Below, in pieces: positions 34,689-45,331 of a stretch of 64,000 nt of DNA. The DNA comes from Vibrio nereis NBRC 15637 (lineage in GTDB: Bacteria; Pseudomonadota; Gammaproteobacteria; Enterobacterales; Vibrionaceae). The stretch's first letter is position 1, and each line of letters starts with the position of its first letter. The notes below the pieces were generated by a model. The model searched no databases. It saw only the letters and a list, made by a program, of their open reading frames with translations, and had not been told where the DNA came from. The stretch spans positions 582,188 to 646,187 of the forward strand of contig NZ_BCUD01000001.1 in assembly GCF_001591105.1 (NCBI RefSeq), written 5' to 3'. The translations under genes and the position numbers were made by a program.

Positions 34689-36683
34689 CTACTTAATCAT
34701 ATCGACCATGATAGCAACCGACTCGTTCAAATAAGCATCCGGCGCTTCGTAGTCTTTAGGTACATCATCTAAAGACTTAAAGATCTTTTCGCCATTTGCC
34801 TTTTGACGCTGATTGATACGAGCTAAACGCTCTCTATCGGACTTATCATTTTCGGCCTTGCGAGTTTTCTCGTTAAGAGATAGCTCGTTATCGTCTTTTT
34901 CCGCTTTATATCTTTCAATATCTTCAGCAATTAAACGAAATTCAAGATCGTTAGCGATACGTGCTTGATGCTGTGCTGCTAACTTTGCAATCAACTTTTC
35001 GTTACGCTGTAACTGTTTGTATTTTGCTCGGTCGATGCTATCCCAAGGTAAAGCATTATCCTCAACACTTTCGCCCGTTTCACTCGGCTCAATAGGTGTT
35101 GGGAACGCAATATCAGGAGCTACCCCTTTGTTTTGCGTACTGCCACCATTGATACGATAAAACTTCTGGATAGTGTATTGAACGTAACCAAGCGGCTTAT
35201 CAAACAAATCGTAAATTTTACTTAGTGTTCTATGCTGCTGGACCGTTCCTTTACCAAAAGAGTTTTCGCCAAGTACAATACCGCGGCCATAGTCTTGCAT
35301 TGCTGCTGCAAAAATCTCTGAAGCTGAGGCACTGTAACGGTTAATTAAAACCGCCAATGGGCCTTCGTAGCTGATTTTGCCGTCTACATCAGCATTCACT
35401 TTCACACGGCCATAGCTATCTCGGACTTGAACAACTGGACCACTAGTAATGAACAGGCCAGACAGAGCCGTAGCTTCCGTTAATGCACCGCCACCGTTGT
35501 TACGCAAATCGACAATAATGCCATCAACGTCTTGGTTTTTCAGTTCAGTAATCAGTTTATGCGTATCATTGGAAAGACCGACATAGAAGCTTGGCACTTC
35601 CAGTACACCTATCTTCTTGCCATCTTTTTCAATAACTTCTGATTTCACCGCGCGATCTTCTAAGCGGATCTTATCTCGAACAATCGTGACAACTTCAGCG
35701 ACACTGTCTTTACCTTCTGGTAAAATTTGCAAAAAGACTTTCGTGCCTTTAGGGCCTTTGATCAACTGAACAACATCATCTAAACGCCACCCGATCACAT
35801 CAACGATCGCTTCATCTTCTTGGCCAACACCGATAATACGGTCACCTTCAGATATCTGCTTACTCTTAGACGCTGGTCCACCAGCAACCAAAGAACGAAT
35901 AACGGTATAGTCATCCGTCATTTGCAAGACCGCACCAATTCCTTCTAAAGATAAGTTCATCTCTGTTTGGAACTGATCCGCGCTTCTCGGTGAAAGATAA
36001 CTGGTATGTGGATCAATCTCTCGAGAAAACGCATTCATGTATAACTGGAATGCATCTTCATTGCGAGCCTGGCTCAAACGTTTCAGCGCGTTGTTGTAAC
36101 GCTTACCTAAAACATCTTTTATCTCATCCCAGTTTTTGCCCGTCATTTTTAGGTTCAACGCGTCATATTTCACACGTTTACGCCATAATTCGTTTAGCTC
36201 ATCAGTACTTTGAGGCCATTCAGCTTCACTGCGATCCAGCTCGATAGTCTCGTCTACATCAAAGCTCATTTCTGTATCTAAAATAGAAAGAGCATATTGG
36301 AAACGTTCATAACGTCGCTTCATTGACAAGTTGTAGATATCAAACGCGATCTGGTTCTTACCCGTTTTCAGCTGATCATCAAGTTTTGTTGACCACTTAG
36401 AAAATGAGTCAATGTCTTGCTGAGTGAAGATATTGCGGCTGTAATCAAGCAATTCGATGTATCGATCAAACGTTGCTTCAGACAACTTATCATCGAGAGA
36501 GAAATGCTTGTAATGAGAGGTTCTGAAGAAAGACGTGACACGCTTACTTGCTGTCTCGTGCTGAACTTCTGGAGAAAGTGAAGGTAAGTCTTTAAGACTA
36601 ATGTTTGCTTCAAGAGCATGGGCTGAAGAAGCTGCTAGCCATAAGCTAGCAGCAATCAGCGACAATTTTGAACGGCATTTCAT
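34689..36683 (-). CDS. prc: Carboxy-terminal processing protease Prc (Tsp)
   Basis: 664 residues. Signal peptide about 1-23 (LIAASLWLAASSAHA), N-terminal helical domain, PDZ domain near 240-320 (GIGAVLQMTDDYTVIRSLVAGG) and S41 peptidase core with GIIVDLRNNGGGALTEA, catalytic Ser in INRYSASASEIFAAA and Lys in GENSFGKGTVQ. The C-terminus carries the DUF3340 helices. It is a periplasmic protease degrading proteins tagged or misfolded at the C-terminus, and it trims FtsI and MepS in E. coli. It is 17 bases downstream of proQ, as in E. coli proQ-prc. Confidence 0.96.
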   Translation of the reverse strand: MKCRSKLSLIAASLWLAASSAHALEANISLKDLPSLSPEVQHETASKRVTSFFRTSHYKHFSLDDKLSEATFDRYIELLDYSRNIFTQQDIDSFSKWSTKLDDQLKTGKNQIAFDIYNLSMKRRYERFQYALSILDTEMSFDVDETIELDRSEAEWPQSTDELNELWRKRVKYDALNLKMTGKNWDEIKDVLGKRYNNALKRLSQARNEDAFQLYMNAFSREIDPHTSYLSPRSADQFQTEMNLSLEGIGAVLQMTDDYTVIRSLVAGGPASKSKQISEGDRIIGVGQEDEAIVDVIGWRLDDVVQLIKGPKGTKVFLQILPEGKDSVAEVVTIVRDKIRLEDRAVKSEVIEKDGKKIGVLEVPSFYVGLSNDTHKLITELKNQDVDGIIVDLRNNGGGALTEATALSGLFITSGPVVQVRDSYGRVKVNADVDGKISYEGPLAVLINRYSASASEIFAAAMQDYGRGIVLGENSFGKGTVQQHRTLSKIYDLFDKPLGYVQYTIQKFYRINGGSTQNKGVAPDIAFPTPIEPSETGESVEDNALPWDSIDRAKYKQLQRNEKLIAKLAAQHQARIANDLEFRLIAEDIERYKAEKDDNELSLNEKTRKAENDKSDRERLARINQRQKANGEKIFKSLDDVPKDYEAPDAYLNESVAIMVDMIK

Positions 36684-36700
36684 GCGTAGGAGTATCTCCT

Positions 36701-37330
36701 TTAAGCGCGTAGGTGCTCCGCTTTCACAACCATTTGCAGGCCGTTAGTCAGTTGAACACGCACGTCTTCCTTATTAATTTCAACGATAGTCGCAGCCATG
36801 TTTCCTTTGCCCATGTTCACGTTTACATCTTTACCAACTGTCATTTCGTCGGCATTCAGTGCACGTGTTTCTACTGGTGCTTTGGCTTTTTGTGCTTTAT
36901 TTTGTTGTGGGCGACGGCCTTGAGGCTTTTTAGCCGCTGGCTTAGCCTTTTGTTTACCTTCTTCGCGCGCTTTTTGAGCTTGCTCTTTACGACGAGCTTG
37001 TACTTTCGCTTTGCTCTCCGCTAGTGCAACTTTCGCGTGCTCTACGTGTTCTTCTTCTAGCTCACCTGCTGGATTACCATCTAGGTCTACACGTACTGCA
37101 CCCGGCTTAACACCGTGCAGGTAGCGCCATGATGATGTGTACTGTCTTAACGCTGCACGAAGCTGTGTTTTACTTACTTTAGGATCATCACTTAGACGTT
37201 CCGCAAGATCTTGAAAGATACCAATTTTAAGTGGTTTTGCTTCACCTTCTAAAGTAAAGCACTTAGGGAAACATTCAGCAATGTATGCGATAACTTCTTT
37301 GCTGTTTTTTAACTTTTCAGTGTTTTCCAT
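36701..37330 (-). CDS. proQ: RNA chaperone ProQ
   Basis: 209 residues. The N-terminal FinO-like RNA-binding domain (about 5-120) has [30 protein letters not shown] and [14 protein letters not shown] basic, A/K/R-rich linker (about 120-160) leads to the C-terminal Tudor-like domain [20 protein letters not shown]. ProQ binds structured sRNAs and mRNA 3' ends globally. It is in operon order with prc, and length and domain layout are normal. Confidence 0.96.
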   Translation of the reverse strand: MENTEKLKNSKEVIAYIAECFPKCFTLEGEAKPLKIGIFQDLAERLSDDPKVSKTQLRAALRQYTSSWRYLHGVKPGAVRVDLDGNPAGELEEEHVEHAKVALAESKAKVQARRKEQAQKAREEGKQKAKPAAKKPQGRRPQQNKAQKAKAPVETRALNADEMTVGKDVNVNMGKGNMAATIVEINKEDVRVQLTNGLQMVVKAEHLRA

Positions 37331-37429
37331 GAGGATTCCTGGTTATTGCGGCCTGTCCGCAAGCATCTAAGATAAATATTTCAGGTATTATAGTGACCTG
37401 TATACGAAAAACCACTCTGAAGAAGCAAT

Positions 37430-37903
37430 TTATGCCTTGATAGCGTGTGAATTAAGCAGCTTTTCCACTTCGCTCATCAAAAAAGTTAATCCTTGCTCAT
37501 CTATCTCACTAAATCTGCCCACTTCTGGACTATCGATGTCTAAAACACCAGCAATTTCACCATTAATCGAAAATGGAAGCACGATTTCTGAATTACTTGC
37601 CGCGTCACAAGCAATATGCCCTTCAAACTCATGCACATCGTATACGCGCTGAACGCTGTTTGTTGCAACTGCCGTTCCGCACACGCCACGACCGACCGGA
37701 ATACGCACACAAGCCGGTTTACCTTGAAACGGACCAAGCACTAACTGTTCTTGTTTCAATAGATAGAAGCCAACCCAATTCAGTCGTTCTAACTCCATAT
37801 TAAGTAACGCGCTAAGATTAGAAAGGTTGGCAATCAAATCTGTTTCATCTTCTAAAAGTGCGATAGCTTGTTTCGTTAAGCGTTGGTATTGTTCCAATGT
37901 CAT
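37430..37903 (-). CDS. msrC: Free methionine-(R)-sulfoxide reductase (GAF type)
   Basis: 157 residues forming one GAF domain. It has three cysteines of the fRMsr active site in KPACVRIPVGRGVCGTAVA and GHIACDAASNSEIVLPF, with the surrounding VLDIDSPEVGRFSEID. It reduces free methionine-R-sulfoxide with thioredoxin. It lies upstream of proQ-prc (yebR-proQ-prc order as in E. coli) and divergent from an ABC exporter gene with an 88-base gap. Confidence 0.93.
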   Translation of the reverse strand: MTLEQYQRLTKQAIALLEDETDLIANLSNLSALLNMELERLNWVGFYLLKQEQLVLGPFQGKPACVRIPVGRGVCGTAVATNSVQRVYDVHEFEGHIACDAASNSEIVLPFSINGEIAGVLDIDSPEVGRFSEIDEQGLTFLMSEVEKLLNSHAIKA

Positions 37904-37991
37904 TGACTACTGTTCCATTTTTTAATATCGAGACTTCCCAAGTCAATTTGCGTACAATCGACTTAATAACCAAATAGGAATCATTCTCATA

Positions 37992-39791
37992 GTGATAAAT
38001 AGTTGTTCGAACACTATTAGCCGTTCTTGGTTGATAACTCAAGTAAAAAAACACAAAGCCAAACTTATTATGGCGAACATCATTGCGATCATCGCGACAT
38101 TAATAAGTGTCCCTATTCCCTTATTAATGCCTTTAATGGTTGATGAAGTGCTGCTGAACCAACCTGCTCAAGGTTTAGCAGCCATGAATATGGTGTTACC
38201 AGATTCTCTACAAACACCTACAGGGTACATATTTTTAACTCTGTTACTTGTGGTGATCATGAGAAGTGCCAGCCAAGCGCTGAATATACTGCAGAACCGA
38301 CAGTTTACGCTTGTCTCCAAGACCATCACTTATCAGATGCGCAGTAAAATGATTGATAAGCTGGGCCGCATTAGTATTCGCCAGTATGAAACACGCGGAA
38401 GCGGCAGTATTAACGCCCACCTCATCACCGACGTTGAAACCATTGATCAGTTCATTGGGTCAACACTGAGTAAGTTTATAATCAGCTTCTTAACGGTTCT
38501 CGGTACAGCCATTGTATTGCTTTGGCTGGATTGGCGGTTAGGGTTATTCATTCTGCTCGTTAACCCTATTGTCATTTATTTCTCTCGACTACTAGGCAGT
38601 AAAGTTAAACACCTTAAGAAACAAGAGAACCAGTCGTTCGAGAAATTTCAAAACCGTTTAGTCGAAACCTTAGACGGCATTTACCAGTTACGTGCAGCCA
38701 ACCGAGAAAAAGAGTTTCTGGATCAGCTAAAGAGGCAAGCGGATGACATTCGTGTTGATGCGGACAAATATGCCTGGCAAACAGAAGCTGCTGGCAGAGT
38801 TTCCTTTTTACTCTTCTTACTTGGCTTTGAGTTGTTCCGTGCAGTAGCCATGCTTATGGTTCTATTTAGTGATCTCACCATCGGACAAATCTTTGCCGTG
38901 TTCGGTTACCTATGGTTTATGCTCTCCCCTGTGCAAGAGCTATTAGGTATTCAGTTTGCTTGGTATAGCGCCAAAGCTGCAATGGGGCGTATCAACTTGC
39001 TTCTTTCTCTGGAAGAGGAGCACAGACCTGCCAGCAAAGTGAATCCTTTTACTGAAGATCGCAACGTTGATGTAGAGGTAGAGAACGTCTGCTTCTCTTA
39101 CAATGAAGAAAATCAAGTGCTTGATCATTTAAGCCTAACCATTCCAGCGGGTAAAAAAGTCGCCTTGGTGGGTGCAAGTGGTGGTGGCAAATCGACGCTT
39201 ATTCAACTCCTTATCGGCGTGTATCGGGCAAATACTGGGAGTATTCGATTTAATGGCGAAACCGTTGATGACATTAGCTTTGACGTGATACGCAACCAGA
39301 TAGCTGTTGTTTTACAACAACCTATACTATTTAATGACACTTTAAGGCATAATCTCACACTTGGTGCAAATTATGACGATCTTAAGCTGTGGCATGCACT
39401 TGAAGTCGCTCAGCTGCAAGATGTGATTAGCCAGTTAAGTGAAGGTCTAGATACACAAATAGGCCGCAGTGGTATCCGGCTTTCTGGTGGCCAGCGTCAA
39501 CGTCTAGCGATCGCCAGAATGATATTAAGTGACCCTAAGTTTGTGATACTGGATGAAGCCACGTCTGCACTGGATACCGCCACGGAGGCTGCGCTTCATA
39601 AAGCACTCACCGACTTTTTGAAAGGACGCACAACATTGATTGTTGCGCATCGGCTTTCAGCGGTAAAACAAGCAGATATCATCTATGTTTTAGAAGATGG
39701 ACAAGTGACACAAGCAGGTACTCATGGAGAGTTGGTTGAACAACAAGGCTTATATCAAACCCTGTATGGCAGTGTGCAATCACACAGCTAA
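37992..39791 (+). CDS. ABC exporter, fused membrane and ATPase domains
   Basis: 599 residues. A type-1 exporter transmembrane domain (about 20-310, six helices) is fused to an ABC cassette with GASGGGKSTLIQL, signature LSGGQRQRLAIA and FVILDEATSALDT, then a switch His in VAHRLSAV. It works as a homodimer. Relatives (MsbA/LmrA type) move lipids, drugs or peptides, and the substrate is not known. The start is GTG at 37992 with only a distant GGAA. It is followed after 33 bases by letA-letB, hinting at an envelope-lipid role, but this is inference. Confidence 0.9.
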   Translation: MINSCSNTISRSWLITQVKKHKAKLIMANIIAIIATLISVPIPLLMPLMVDEVLLNQPAQGLAAMNMVLPDSLQTPTGYIFLTLLLVVIMRSASQALNILQNRQFTLVSKTITYQMRSKMIDKLGRISIRQYETRGSGSINAHLITDVETIDQFIGSTLSKFIISFLTVLGTAIVLLWLDWRLGLFILLVNPIVIYFSRLLGSKVKHLKKQENQSFEKFQNRLVETLDGIYQLRAANREKEFLDQLKRQADDIRVDADKYAWQTEAAGRVSFLLFLLGFELFRAVAMLMVLFSDLTIGQIFAVFGYLWFMLSPVQELLGIQFAWYSAKAAMGRINLLLSLEEEHRPASKVNPFTEDRNVDVEVENVCFSYNEENQVLDHLSLTIPAGKKVALVGASGGGKSTLIQLLIGVYRANTGSIRFNGETVDDISFDVIRNQIAVVLQQPILFNDTLRHNLTLGANYDDLKLWHALEVAQLQDVISQLSEGLDTQIGRSGIRLSGGQRQRLAIARMILSDPKFVILDEATSALDTATEAALHKALTDFLKGRTTLIVAHRLSAVKQADIIYVLEDGQVTQAGTHGELVEQQGLYQTLYGSVQSHS

Positions 39792-39824
39792 ACGTCACCG
39801 CGTCACGTTTCATGGAGGGTATTG

Positions 39825-41090
39825 ATGAATCCCCCTCCTTCCATCAACACCAGTTCTCATAAAACCCCACGAACAAGTGTTCGCTTGTGTCAGGGATGCG
39901 AACTCCCTGTCGACCATATTGCGCTGGAAAAAGGCCGCAGTGCGCATTGTCCGCGCTGCGGTACAGAGCTCTATCGAGGGGGCACACCCTCTTTGTCAGG
40001 GAATTTAGCCATCGCAATTACCTGCTTATTGCTATTTATCCCATCACACTTTTTCGACTTTATTAGTATTCGACTCTTTGGTGTGATGATTCCAGCCACT
40101 CTCCCTCATGGTATATGGGCACTTATCCAAGAAGGCTTTCCTCTTCTTGCTCTGCTTATTTTCTTTTGCAGCTCTATCGCCCCTTTATTGCTGTCAGTTG
40201 CCGTGGTATCTGCCCATTGGGCACTCAAATCCCGTTCATTCAAAACATTGAAGATAGCGCTAAACGTTGTTCAACACATTAAGTCGTGGGCAATGATTGA
40301 CGTTTTTCTGGTGAGCGTGGCGATATCTTGCTTCAAGTTACAAGATTACTCCGATATTTTTGTCGGCACTGGATTATACGGCTTAGTACTACTTCAACTT
40401 GCGACGGTATTACTCGTGACCCGAGTGAGTGTCAGAAGGTATTGGGAGGCCTACCAGCCTGAAAGAGAGCTAAGGCTGGGAACAAAACAGCTCCATTGTC
40501 ATAGCTGCCACCTATCCCAACCTGAGGGAGAACATTGTGCACGCTGTCAAAGCCCTATCCACCATCGAAAACCCCATTCGATGCAGAAAACATGGGCCTA
40601 TTTATTAGCCGCAAGTGTCGCGATTTTCCCCGCAAACTTAATGCCTATTTCGATTTTGCTTACCAATGGCCAGCGCTTGGAAGACACGATTTTTTCGGGG
40701 GTTGCCTCTCTAGTTAACAGTGGCATGACTGGCATCGCTATCATTATCTTTGTTGCCAGTATTGTGGTCCCCGTTTGTAAGATCTTAGGTCTGTCTTACA
40801 TTCTCTTAGCCATCAAATTCAAAAGAGAAATTTTCCATAAGCAACGAATGTACATCTTCTTTTTGATTAAATGGATTGGTCGTTGGTCCATGATGGATCT
40901 ATTTGTCATATCCATCATGATGACACTACTCGATCGTGGTCAAATTCTCGATTTTACACCTGGTTATGGTGCTATCGCTTTCGGTTTGGTCGTCGTGCTG
41001 ACCATGTTAGCGACCGAAAGCTTGGATCCACGCTTAATTTGGGACAACTATAAACCCACTCAACCTAGTAGAGAGCCTTTAGATGAGTAA
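39825..41090 (+). CDS. letA: LetA/PqiA family integral membrane protein
   Basis: 421 residues with GGAGG 4-10 bases before the ATG. Two repeated PqiA units each have a zinc-ribbon (CQGCELPVDH...CPRCG; CHSCHLSQPEGEHCARC) and four transmembrane helices. LetA (YebS) is the inner-membrane partner of the MCE tunnel LetB in phospholipid trafficking between the membranes. The stop overlaps the letB start by 8 bases, so translation is coupled. Confidence 0.93.
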   Translation: MNPPPSINTSSHKTPRTSVRLCQGCELPVDHIALEKGRSAHCPRCGTELYRGGTPSLSGNLAIAITCLLLFIPSHFFDFISIRLFGVMIPATLPHGIWALIQEGFPLLALLIFFCSSIAPLLLSVAVVSAHWALKSRSFKTLKIALNVVQHIKSWAMIDVFLVSVAISCFKLQDYSDIFVGTGLYGLVLLQLATVLLVTRVSVRRYWEAYQPERELRLGTKQLHCHSCHLSQPEGEHCARCQSPIHHRKPHSMQKTWAYLLAASVAIFPANLMPISILLTNGQRLEDTIFSGVASLVNSGMTGIAIIIFVASIVVPVCKILGLSYILLAIKFKREIFHKQRMYIFFLIKWIGRWSMMDLFVISIMMTLLDRGQILDFTPGYGAIAFGLVVVLTMLATESLDPRLIWDNYKPTQPSREPLDE

Positions 41091-43722
41091 CCCAACTCCT
41101 CCCTCACAAAAATCATATTCACCCGATGTGAAGCGCGGTAGTGGCATCTCACCGTTATGGTTACTGCCTTTTTTAACCGTGATATTGGCTGGATTCCTAG
41201 TATTTAAAGCCATTGAAGATGCCGGGCAGCGCATACAGATCAACTTCTCTGATGCGCAAGGGCTTATTGCTGGTAGAACAACCATTCAATACCAAGGCTT
41301 AGAAGTCGGCATGGTAAGAGATATAAAACTTACCGACGATCTGCAAAGCATTTATGTTGAAGCCGATATTTATCCAGAAGCGACGAAGCTGCTTGGCCAA
41401 AACACTCGATTTTGGATGGTTAAACCAACCGCCAGTTTATCGGGAGTTTCAGGCTTAGACGCCTTGGTATCGGGGAACTATATTGCCATTTCCCCCGGAG
41501 AAGAAGGTTCCGATTTTGAAACAGAGTTTACAGCGTTGGATCGAGCACCGTCAGATATCCTTGCTCAAGAAGGTTTGAACATCACGTTAAGCGCACGAGA
41601 TTTGGGTGGTGTTTCTATTGGTTCGCAGATCGTTTACCGCAAGATCCCAATTGGTGAAGTCTATAGCTATCAGCTCGATGAAGAAGCAAAGAATGTACTG
41701 ATCCAGGCATCAATACGTGATGAATACCGTCATATCATTACCGACGACAGTCGATTCTGGAACGTGAGTGGCGTGGGTGCAACTATTGGCTTTTCAGGTG
41801 TCGATGTTCGCTTTGACAGTTTAAGCGCATTGATTGGTGGTGCTATCGCTGTTGACTCTCCAGACGGTGGTGAACCTGTTAGCGAAAACACCAGATTTAA
41901 GCTTTACCCCGACCTAAAAACCGCAGGTCGCGGCATCGCAATAAAAGTAGAGCTACCTGACAACAACAACATCAGTTCGTCTGGCGCACCTATCATGTAT
42001 CGAGGAATTGAAATCGGTCAGGTTACGGACTTACAGCTGCGTGATGAGCGAAAGAGAATTGTTGCTTCTGCCGCTATCCAACCCGCATTCAGTGACATGC
42101 TTAACAGTGGAACTCGCTTTATTCTAGAAGAAGCGAAAGTCTCTTTTGCTGAAGTTAAAAACTTACCAAACATCGTGAAGGGTAATTTCCTGACGATAGT
42201 ACCTGGTGATGGCAAACGCGCACGTACCTTTACTGCGATACGTCAAAATGATTATGACCGCCAACAGGCACGTTCGATTTCGGTACAACTCATTTCCGAT
42301 AATTCATTTGGATTAGACGTCGGCGCAAACATTCTATACAAAGGCATCACCGTAGGCTCTGTTGCGGGTGTTCAACTCATCAATGATAAAGTCAGCATCG
42401 ATACGCTCATCGATGTTAACTATGCGCATCTGATTAAATCGCACAATCGCTTTTTTGTGACAGGCAGCGCGAGCGCAGAGCTGACTGAATCAGGTCTGAA
42501 TATTAACGTTCCACCAGCTAAGCAGCTTCTCACAGGCTCAATCAGCTTTGTCAGCGAGGGTTCAAAGTCCGCGAAAAAGACCTACCCACTCTATCAAAGC
42601 AAGTCGCTTGCTGAGCTCGCTAAGTACAACCTTTCTGGCTCGAGCAAGATTACCCTCTATGCGTCTGAACTCCCTTCTATTGGCAAGGGCAGCCCACTCC
42701 TTTACAGAAACTTGCAAGTCGGCAATGTTTTTGACTTTAAACTGGTAGATGGTGGTGTGCTGATCACCGCGAGTATTGAAAACCAATACAAGCACCTGGT
42801 CACCAATCAAACCGTCTTCTGGAATCGTTCTGGTGTTGAGGTTGAAGCGAGTTTAGCTGGAATCAATGTCACTGCAGCGCCACTCAAATCATTAATCCAA
42901 GGCGGAATCGCATTTGACACTTTACCAGGGGTAATCAACAAGCAAAACGGCAAATGGTTACTGTATGAGAACTTCAAAACAGCCCGAAAATTTGGCAAAG
43001 TCATCTCATTAGTTTTTGAGGGAGAAAACGCTATAGCAAAGGGCACGCCAATCAAATATAACGGCGTACAAGTTGGCGAAGTGACACTAGTTTTCCCTGA
43101 CTTCACCAAAGAAAGAGTCGAGATAAAAGCGCGAATTCTCCCTGAGTTTGCAAGCTCGATTGCGAGAACAAACTCATACTTCTGGGTAGCAAAAGCCGAG
43201 ATAGGTTTAGGTGGTGTAAAAAATATCGATAGCTTATTAAGCCAAACAATCAGCGTTAAACCAGGCCAAGGGAAACCACGAGATAGTTTCACACTCAATA
43301 GTGCTCCTCTTACAGACAAAGGCATACGTTTTGTTTTGCAGAGCGAGCAAAGAGGTTCAATTACAAAAGATACCCCTATCCTATACCGTCAGCTTGAAGT
43401 CGGAAAAGTAACAGACGTTAAACTGGGTGAGTTTGCCGATCGAGTAATCACCACCATCAATATCAAGCCGGAGTTCGCCTACCTAGTGAGACAAAATAGT
43501 GTCTTTTGGAACACGTCTGGTGTAGATGTTTCCATTGGCATATCAGGCGCTGAAATTAAAGCCGGCACCGTAGAAAGCTTACTACGTGGTGGTATCACCT
43601 TTGCTACGCCAGAAGATAAACAACTAACGCCACCAGCAACACCAGACCAAGCTTTCTACCTTTACCCACAAGGTGAAGAAGAGTGGACAAAGTGGCGCAC
43701 CGCGATACCTAAACCTCTCTAG
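41083..43722 (+). CDS. letB: LetB/PqiB-type MCE-domain lipid transport protein
   Basis: 879 residues, close to the E. coli LetB length (~877). One N-terminal transmembrane helix (about 23-42) is followed by seven tandem MCE domains in the periplasm. Each contains a signature such as TTIQYQGLEVGMV, SQIVYRKIPIGEV, APIMYRGIEIGQV, ANILYKGITVGSV, SPLLYRNLQVGNV, TPIKYNGVQVGEV and TPILYRQLEVGKV. The stacked MCE rings form a tunnel across the periplasm for phospholipids, working with LetA. A strong terminator follows. Confidence 0.95.
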   Translation: MSNPTPPSQKSYSPDVKRGSGISPLWLLPFLTVILAGFLVFKAIEDAGQRIQINFSDAQGLIAGRTTIQYQGLEVGMVRDIKLTDDLQSIYVEADIYPEATKLLGQNTRFWMVKPTASLSGVSGLDALVSGNYIAISPGEEGSDFETEFTALDRAPSDILAQEGLNITLSARDLGGVSIGSQIVYRKIPIGEVYSYQLDEEAKNVLIQASIRDEYRHIITDDSRFWNVSGVGATIGFSGVDVRFDSLSALIGGAIAVDSPDGGEPVSENTRFKLYPDLKTAGRGIAIKVELPDNNNISSSGAPIMYRGIEIGQVTDLQLRDERKRIVASAAIQPAFSDMLNSGTRFILEEAKVSFAEVKNLPNIVKGNFLTIVPGDGKRARTFTAIRQNDYDRQQARSISVQLISDNSFGLDVGANILYKGITVGSVAGVQLINDKVSIDTLIDVNYAHLIKSHNRFFVTGSASAELTESGLNINVPPAKQLLTGSISFVSEGSKSAKKTYPLYQSKSLAELAKYNLSGSSKITLYASELPSIGKGSPLLYRNLQVGNVFDFKLVDGGVLITASIENQYKHLVTNQTVFWNRSGVEVEASLAGINVTAAPLKSLIQGGIAFDTLPGVINKQNGKWLLYENFKTARKFGKVISLVFEGENAIAKGTPIKYNGVQVGEVTLVFPDFTKERVEIKARILPEFASSIARTNSYFWVAKAEIGLGGVKNIDSLLSQTISVKPGQGKPRDSFTLNSAPLTDKGIRFVLQSEQRGSITKDTPILYRQLEVGKVTDVKLGEFADRVITTINIKPEFAYLVRQNSVFWNTSGVDVSIGISGAEIKAGTVESLLRGGITFATPEDKQLTPPATPDQAFYLYPQGEEEWTKWRTAIPKPL

Positions 43723-43737
43723 CCAGAAGTCGACAAG

Positions 43738-43768
43738 AAAAAACGCAGCGTCCACGCTGCGTTTTTTT
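43738..43768 (+). terminator. letAB terminator
   Basis: AAACGCAGCG/CGCTGCGTTT stem with a TCCA loop, then T7, 19 bases after the letB stop. Confidence 0.94.
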
Positions 43769-43819
43769 ATTTTATTCGCTATAATTCGTGCCCATTTTAT
43801 CGCGCTCAGAGAAACAACT

Positions 43820-45244
43820 TTGCATTCAAACGTATATTTGCCTCCAGCATTTCTTGACGAAATGGCAGCCATTCTTCCAGCTTCACTTAATATGGAAGAT
43901 TTCATTTCTGCTTGCCAACGCCCTTTAAGAAAAAGTATCCGTGTTAATACACTAAAAATAACTGTTGAAGAATTCATAAAAAGAGCAGAAGAAAAAGGCT
44001 GGGCGCTCACTCCCGTACCTTGGTGCAATGAAGGTTTTTGGATTGAAGCCGATGAAAGTGTCGTACCACTAGGTAATACGGCTGAACATATGTCTGGCCT
44101 ATTCTACATCCAAGAGGCTAGCTCAATGATGCCAGTTTCTGCACTCTTTCAAACGCAAGATGATCACTTTGATAGCGTGCTAGATATGGCTGCAGCACCA
44201 GGTTCTAAAACCACACAAATTGCCGCTCAGATGGACAATCAGGGCGTATTGGTTGCCAACGAATTCTCAGCAAGCCGAGTGAAAGTATTGCACGCGAATA
44301 TCGAACGCTGTGGTGTGCGTAATGCTGCGCTGAGTAACTACGATGGACGAGTGTTTGGTGGTTGGCTTCCGGAGCAGTTTGAAGCAGTGCTGATAGACGC
44401 TCCATGCTCTGGCGAAGGCACTGTGCGCAAAGACGCGGATGCGATGAAGAACTGGAGCAAAGAGTCTGTTCTCTCTATTTCCGATACACAAAAAGACCTG
44501 ATCGAGAGTGCTTTTCATGCACTTAAAGTGGGCGGTGTTATGGTCTATTCAACCTGCACACTCAGCATTGAAGAGAACCAACAAGTATGCCACCACTTAA
44601 AAAATGAATTTGGCGACGCGGTTGAATTTGACAACTTGGCGGATTTGTTCCCGCATGCAGACAAAGCTGTCACAGAAGAAGGCTTTTTGCATATCTTCCC
44701 TCAAGTTTACGATTGTGAGGGCTTCTTTGTTGCGCGCATTCGCAAACTGGCTGCCAGCGAAGCACCACAAGTCAAAAAGCGCTTAGGCAAATTCCCTTTT
44801 GAAAAAGCATCGAAAAAAACACAAGCGGAGGTTGCAAAGCAATTGCAGCAGGCCCTTGAAATTGAGTTGCCTGATGACACTTCTGTATGGTTACGAGAAA
44901 AAGACGTTTGGCTGTTCCCCAACGCATTAGAGCCAATGCTTGGTGAGTTTCGTTTTTCTCGCATGGGTATCAAAATCGCAGAAGCGCATAAAAATGGCTA
45001 CCGCTGGCAACACCAAGTCGCAACAGCACTGTCAACCGGGAAAGAGACCCAAAGCGTCGCGCTTTCCGTTGACGATGCACGAGAGTGGTTTATGGGGAGA
45101 GATGTTCGACCTGAAGGCCAGTCAGGGAAAGGGGAAGTAATTGTTAAACTCGGCAATGATGTTATTGGCTTAGGGAAATGGGTTGGTAACCGAATTAAGA
45201 ATGGTTTACCACGCGAGTTAGTCCGTGATAAGAACTTATTCTAG
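43820..45244 (+). CDS. rsmF: 16S rRNA m5C1407 methyltransferase RsmF
   Basis: About 474 residues from the TTG at 43820. The homologous start (HSNVYLPPAFLDEM) must be included, and no ATG covers it. The frame upstream of the TTG runs through the letB terminator, so it is not coding. SAM-binding motif DMAAAPGSKTTQIA, catalytic cysteines in DAPCSGEGTV and YSTCTLS, then a PUA-like C-terminal domain. It methylates C1407 of 16S rRNA. The neighbouring order letA-letB-rsmF is the yebS-yebT-yebU order of E. coli. Confidence 0.94.
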   Translation: MHSNVYLPPAFLDEMAAILPASLNMEDFISACQRPLRKSIRVNTLKITVEEFIKRAEEKGWALTPVPWCNEGFWIEADESVVPLGNTAEHMSGLFYIQEASSMMPVSALFQTQDDHFDSVLDMAAAPGSKTTQIAAQMDNQGVLVANEFSASRVKVLHANIERCGVRNAALSNYDGRVFGGWLPEQFEAVLIDAPCSGEGTVRKDADAMKNWSKESVLSISDTQKDLIESAFHALKVGGVMVYSTCTLSIEENQQVCHHLKNEFGDAVEFDNLADLFPHADKAVTEEGFLHIFPQVYDCEGFFVARIRKLAASEAPQVKKRLGKFPFEKASKKTQAEVAKQLQQALEIELPDDTSVWLREKDVWLFPNALEPMLGEFRFSRMGIKIAEAHKNGYRWQHQVATALSTGKETQSVALSVDDAREWFMGRDVRPEGQSGKGEVIVKLGNDVIGLGKWVGNRIKNGLPRELVRDKNLF

Positions 45245-45285
45245 GTAGACATTCAGGCACAAACTCAGACACAAGCGTCAAACAT

Positions 45286-45317
45286 AAGAGCCGCTGCATA
45301 CCTTAGCAGCGGCTTTC
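45286..45317. terminator. Bidirectional terminator between rsmF and the porin-like gene
   Basis: AGCCGCTGC/GCAGCGGCT stem with an 8-base loop between two convergent genes. TTT follows on the + strand and CTTATG on the minus side, so it mainly serves rsmF. Confidence 0.8.
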
Positions 45318-45331
45318 TAAATCATTAGCGG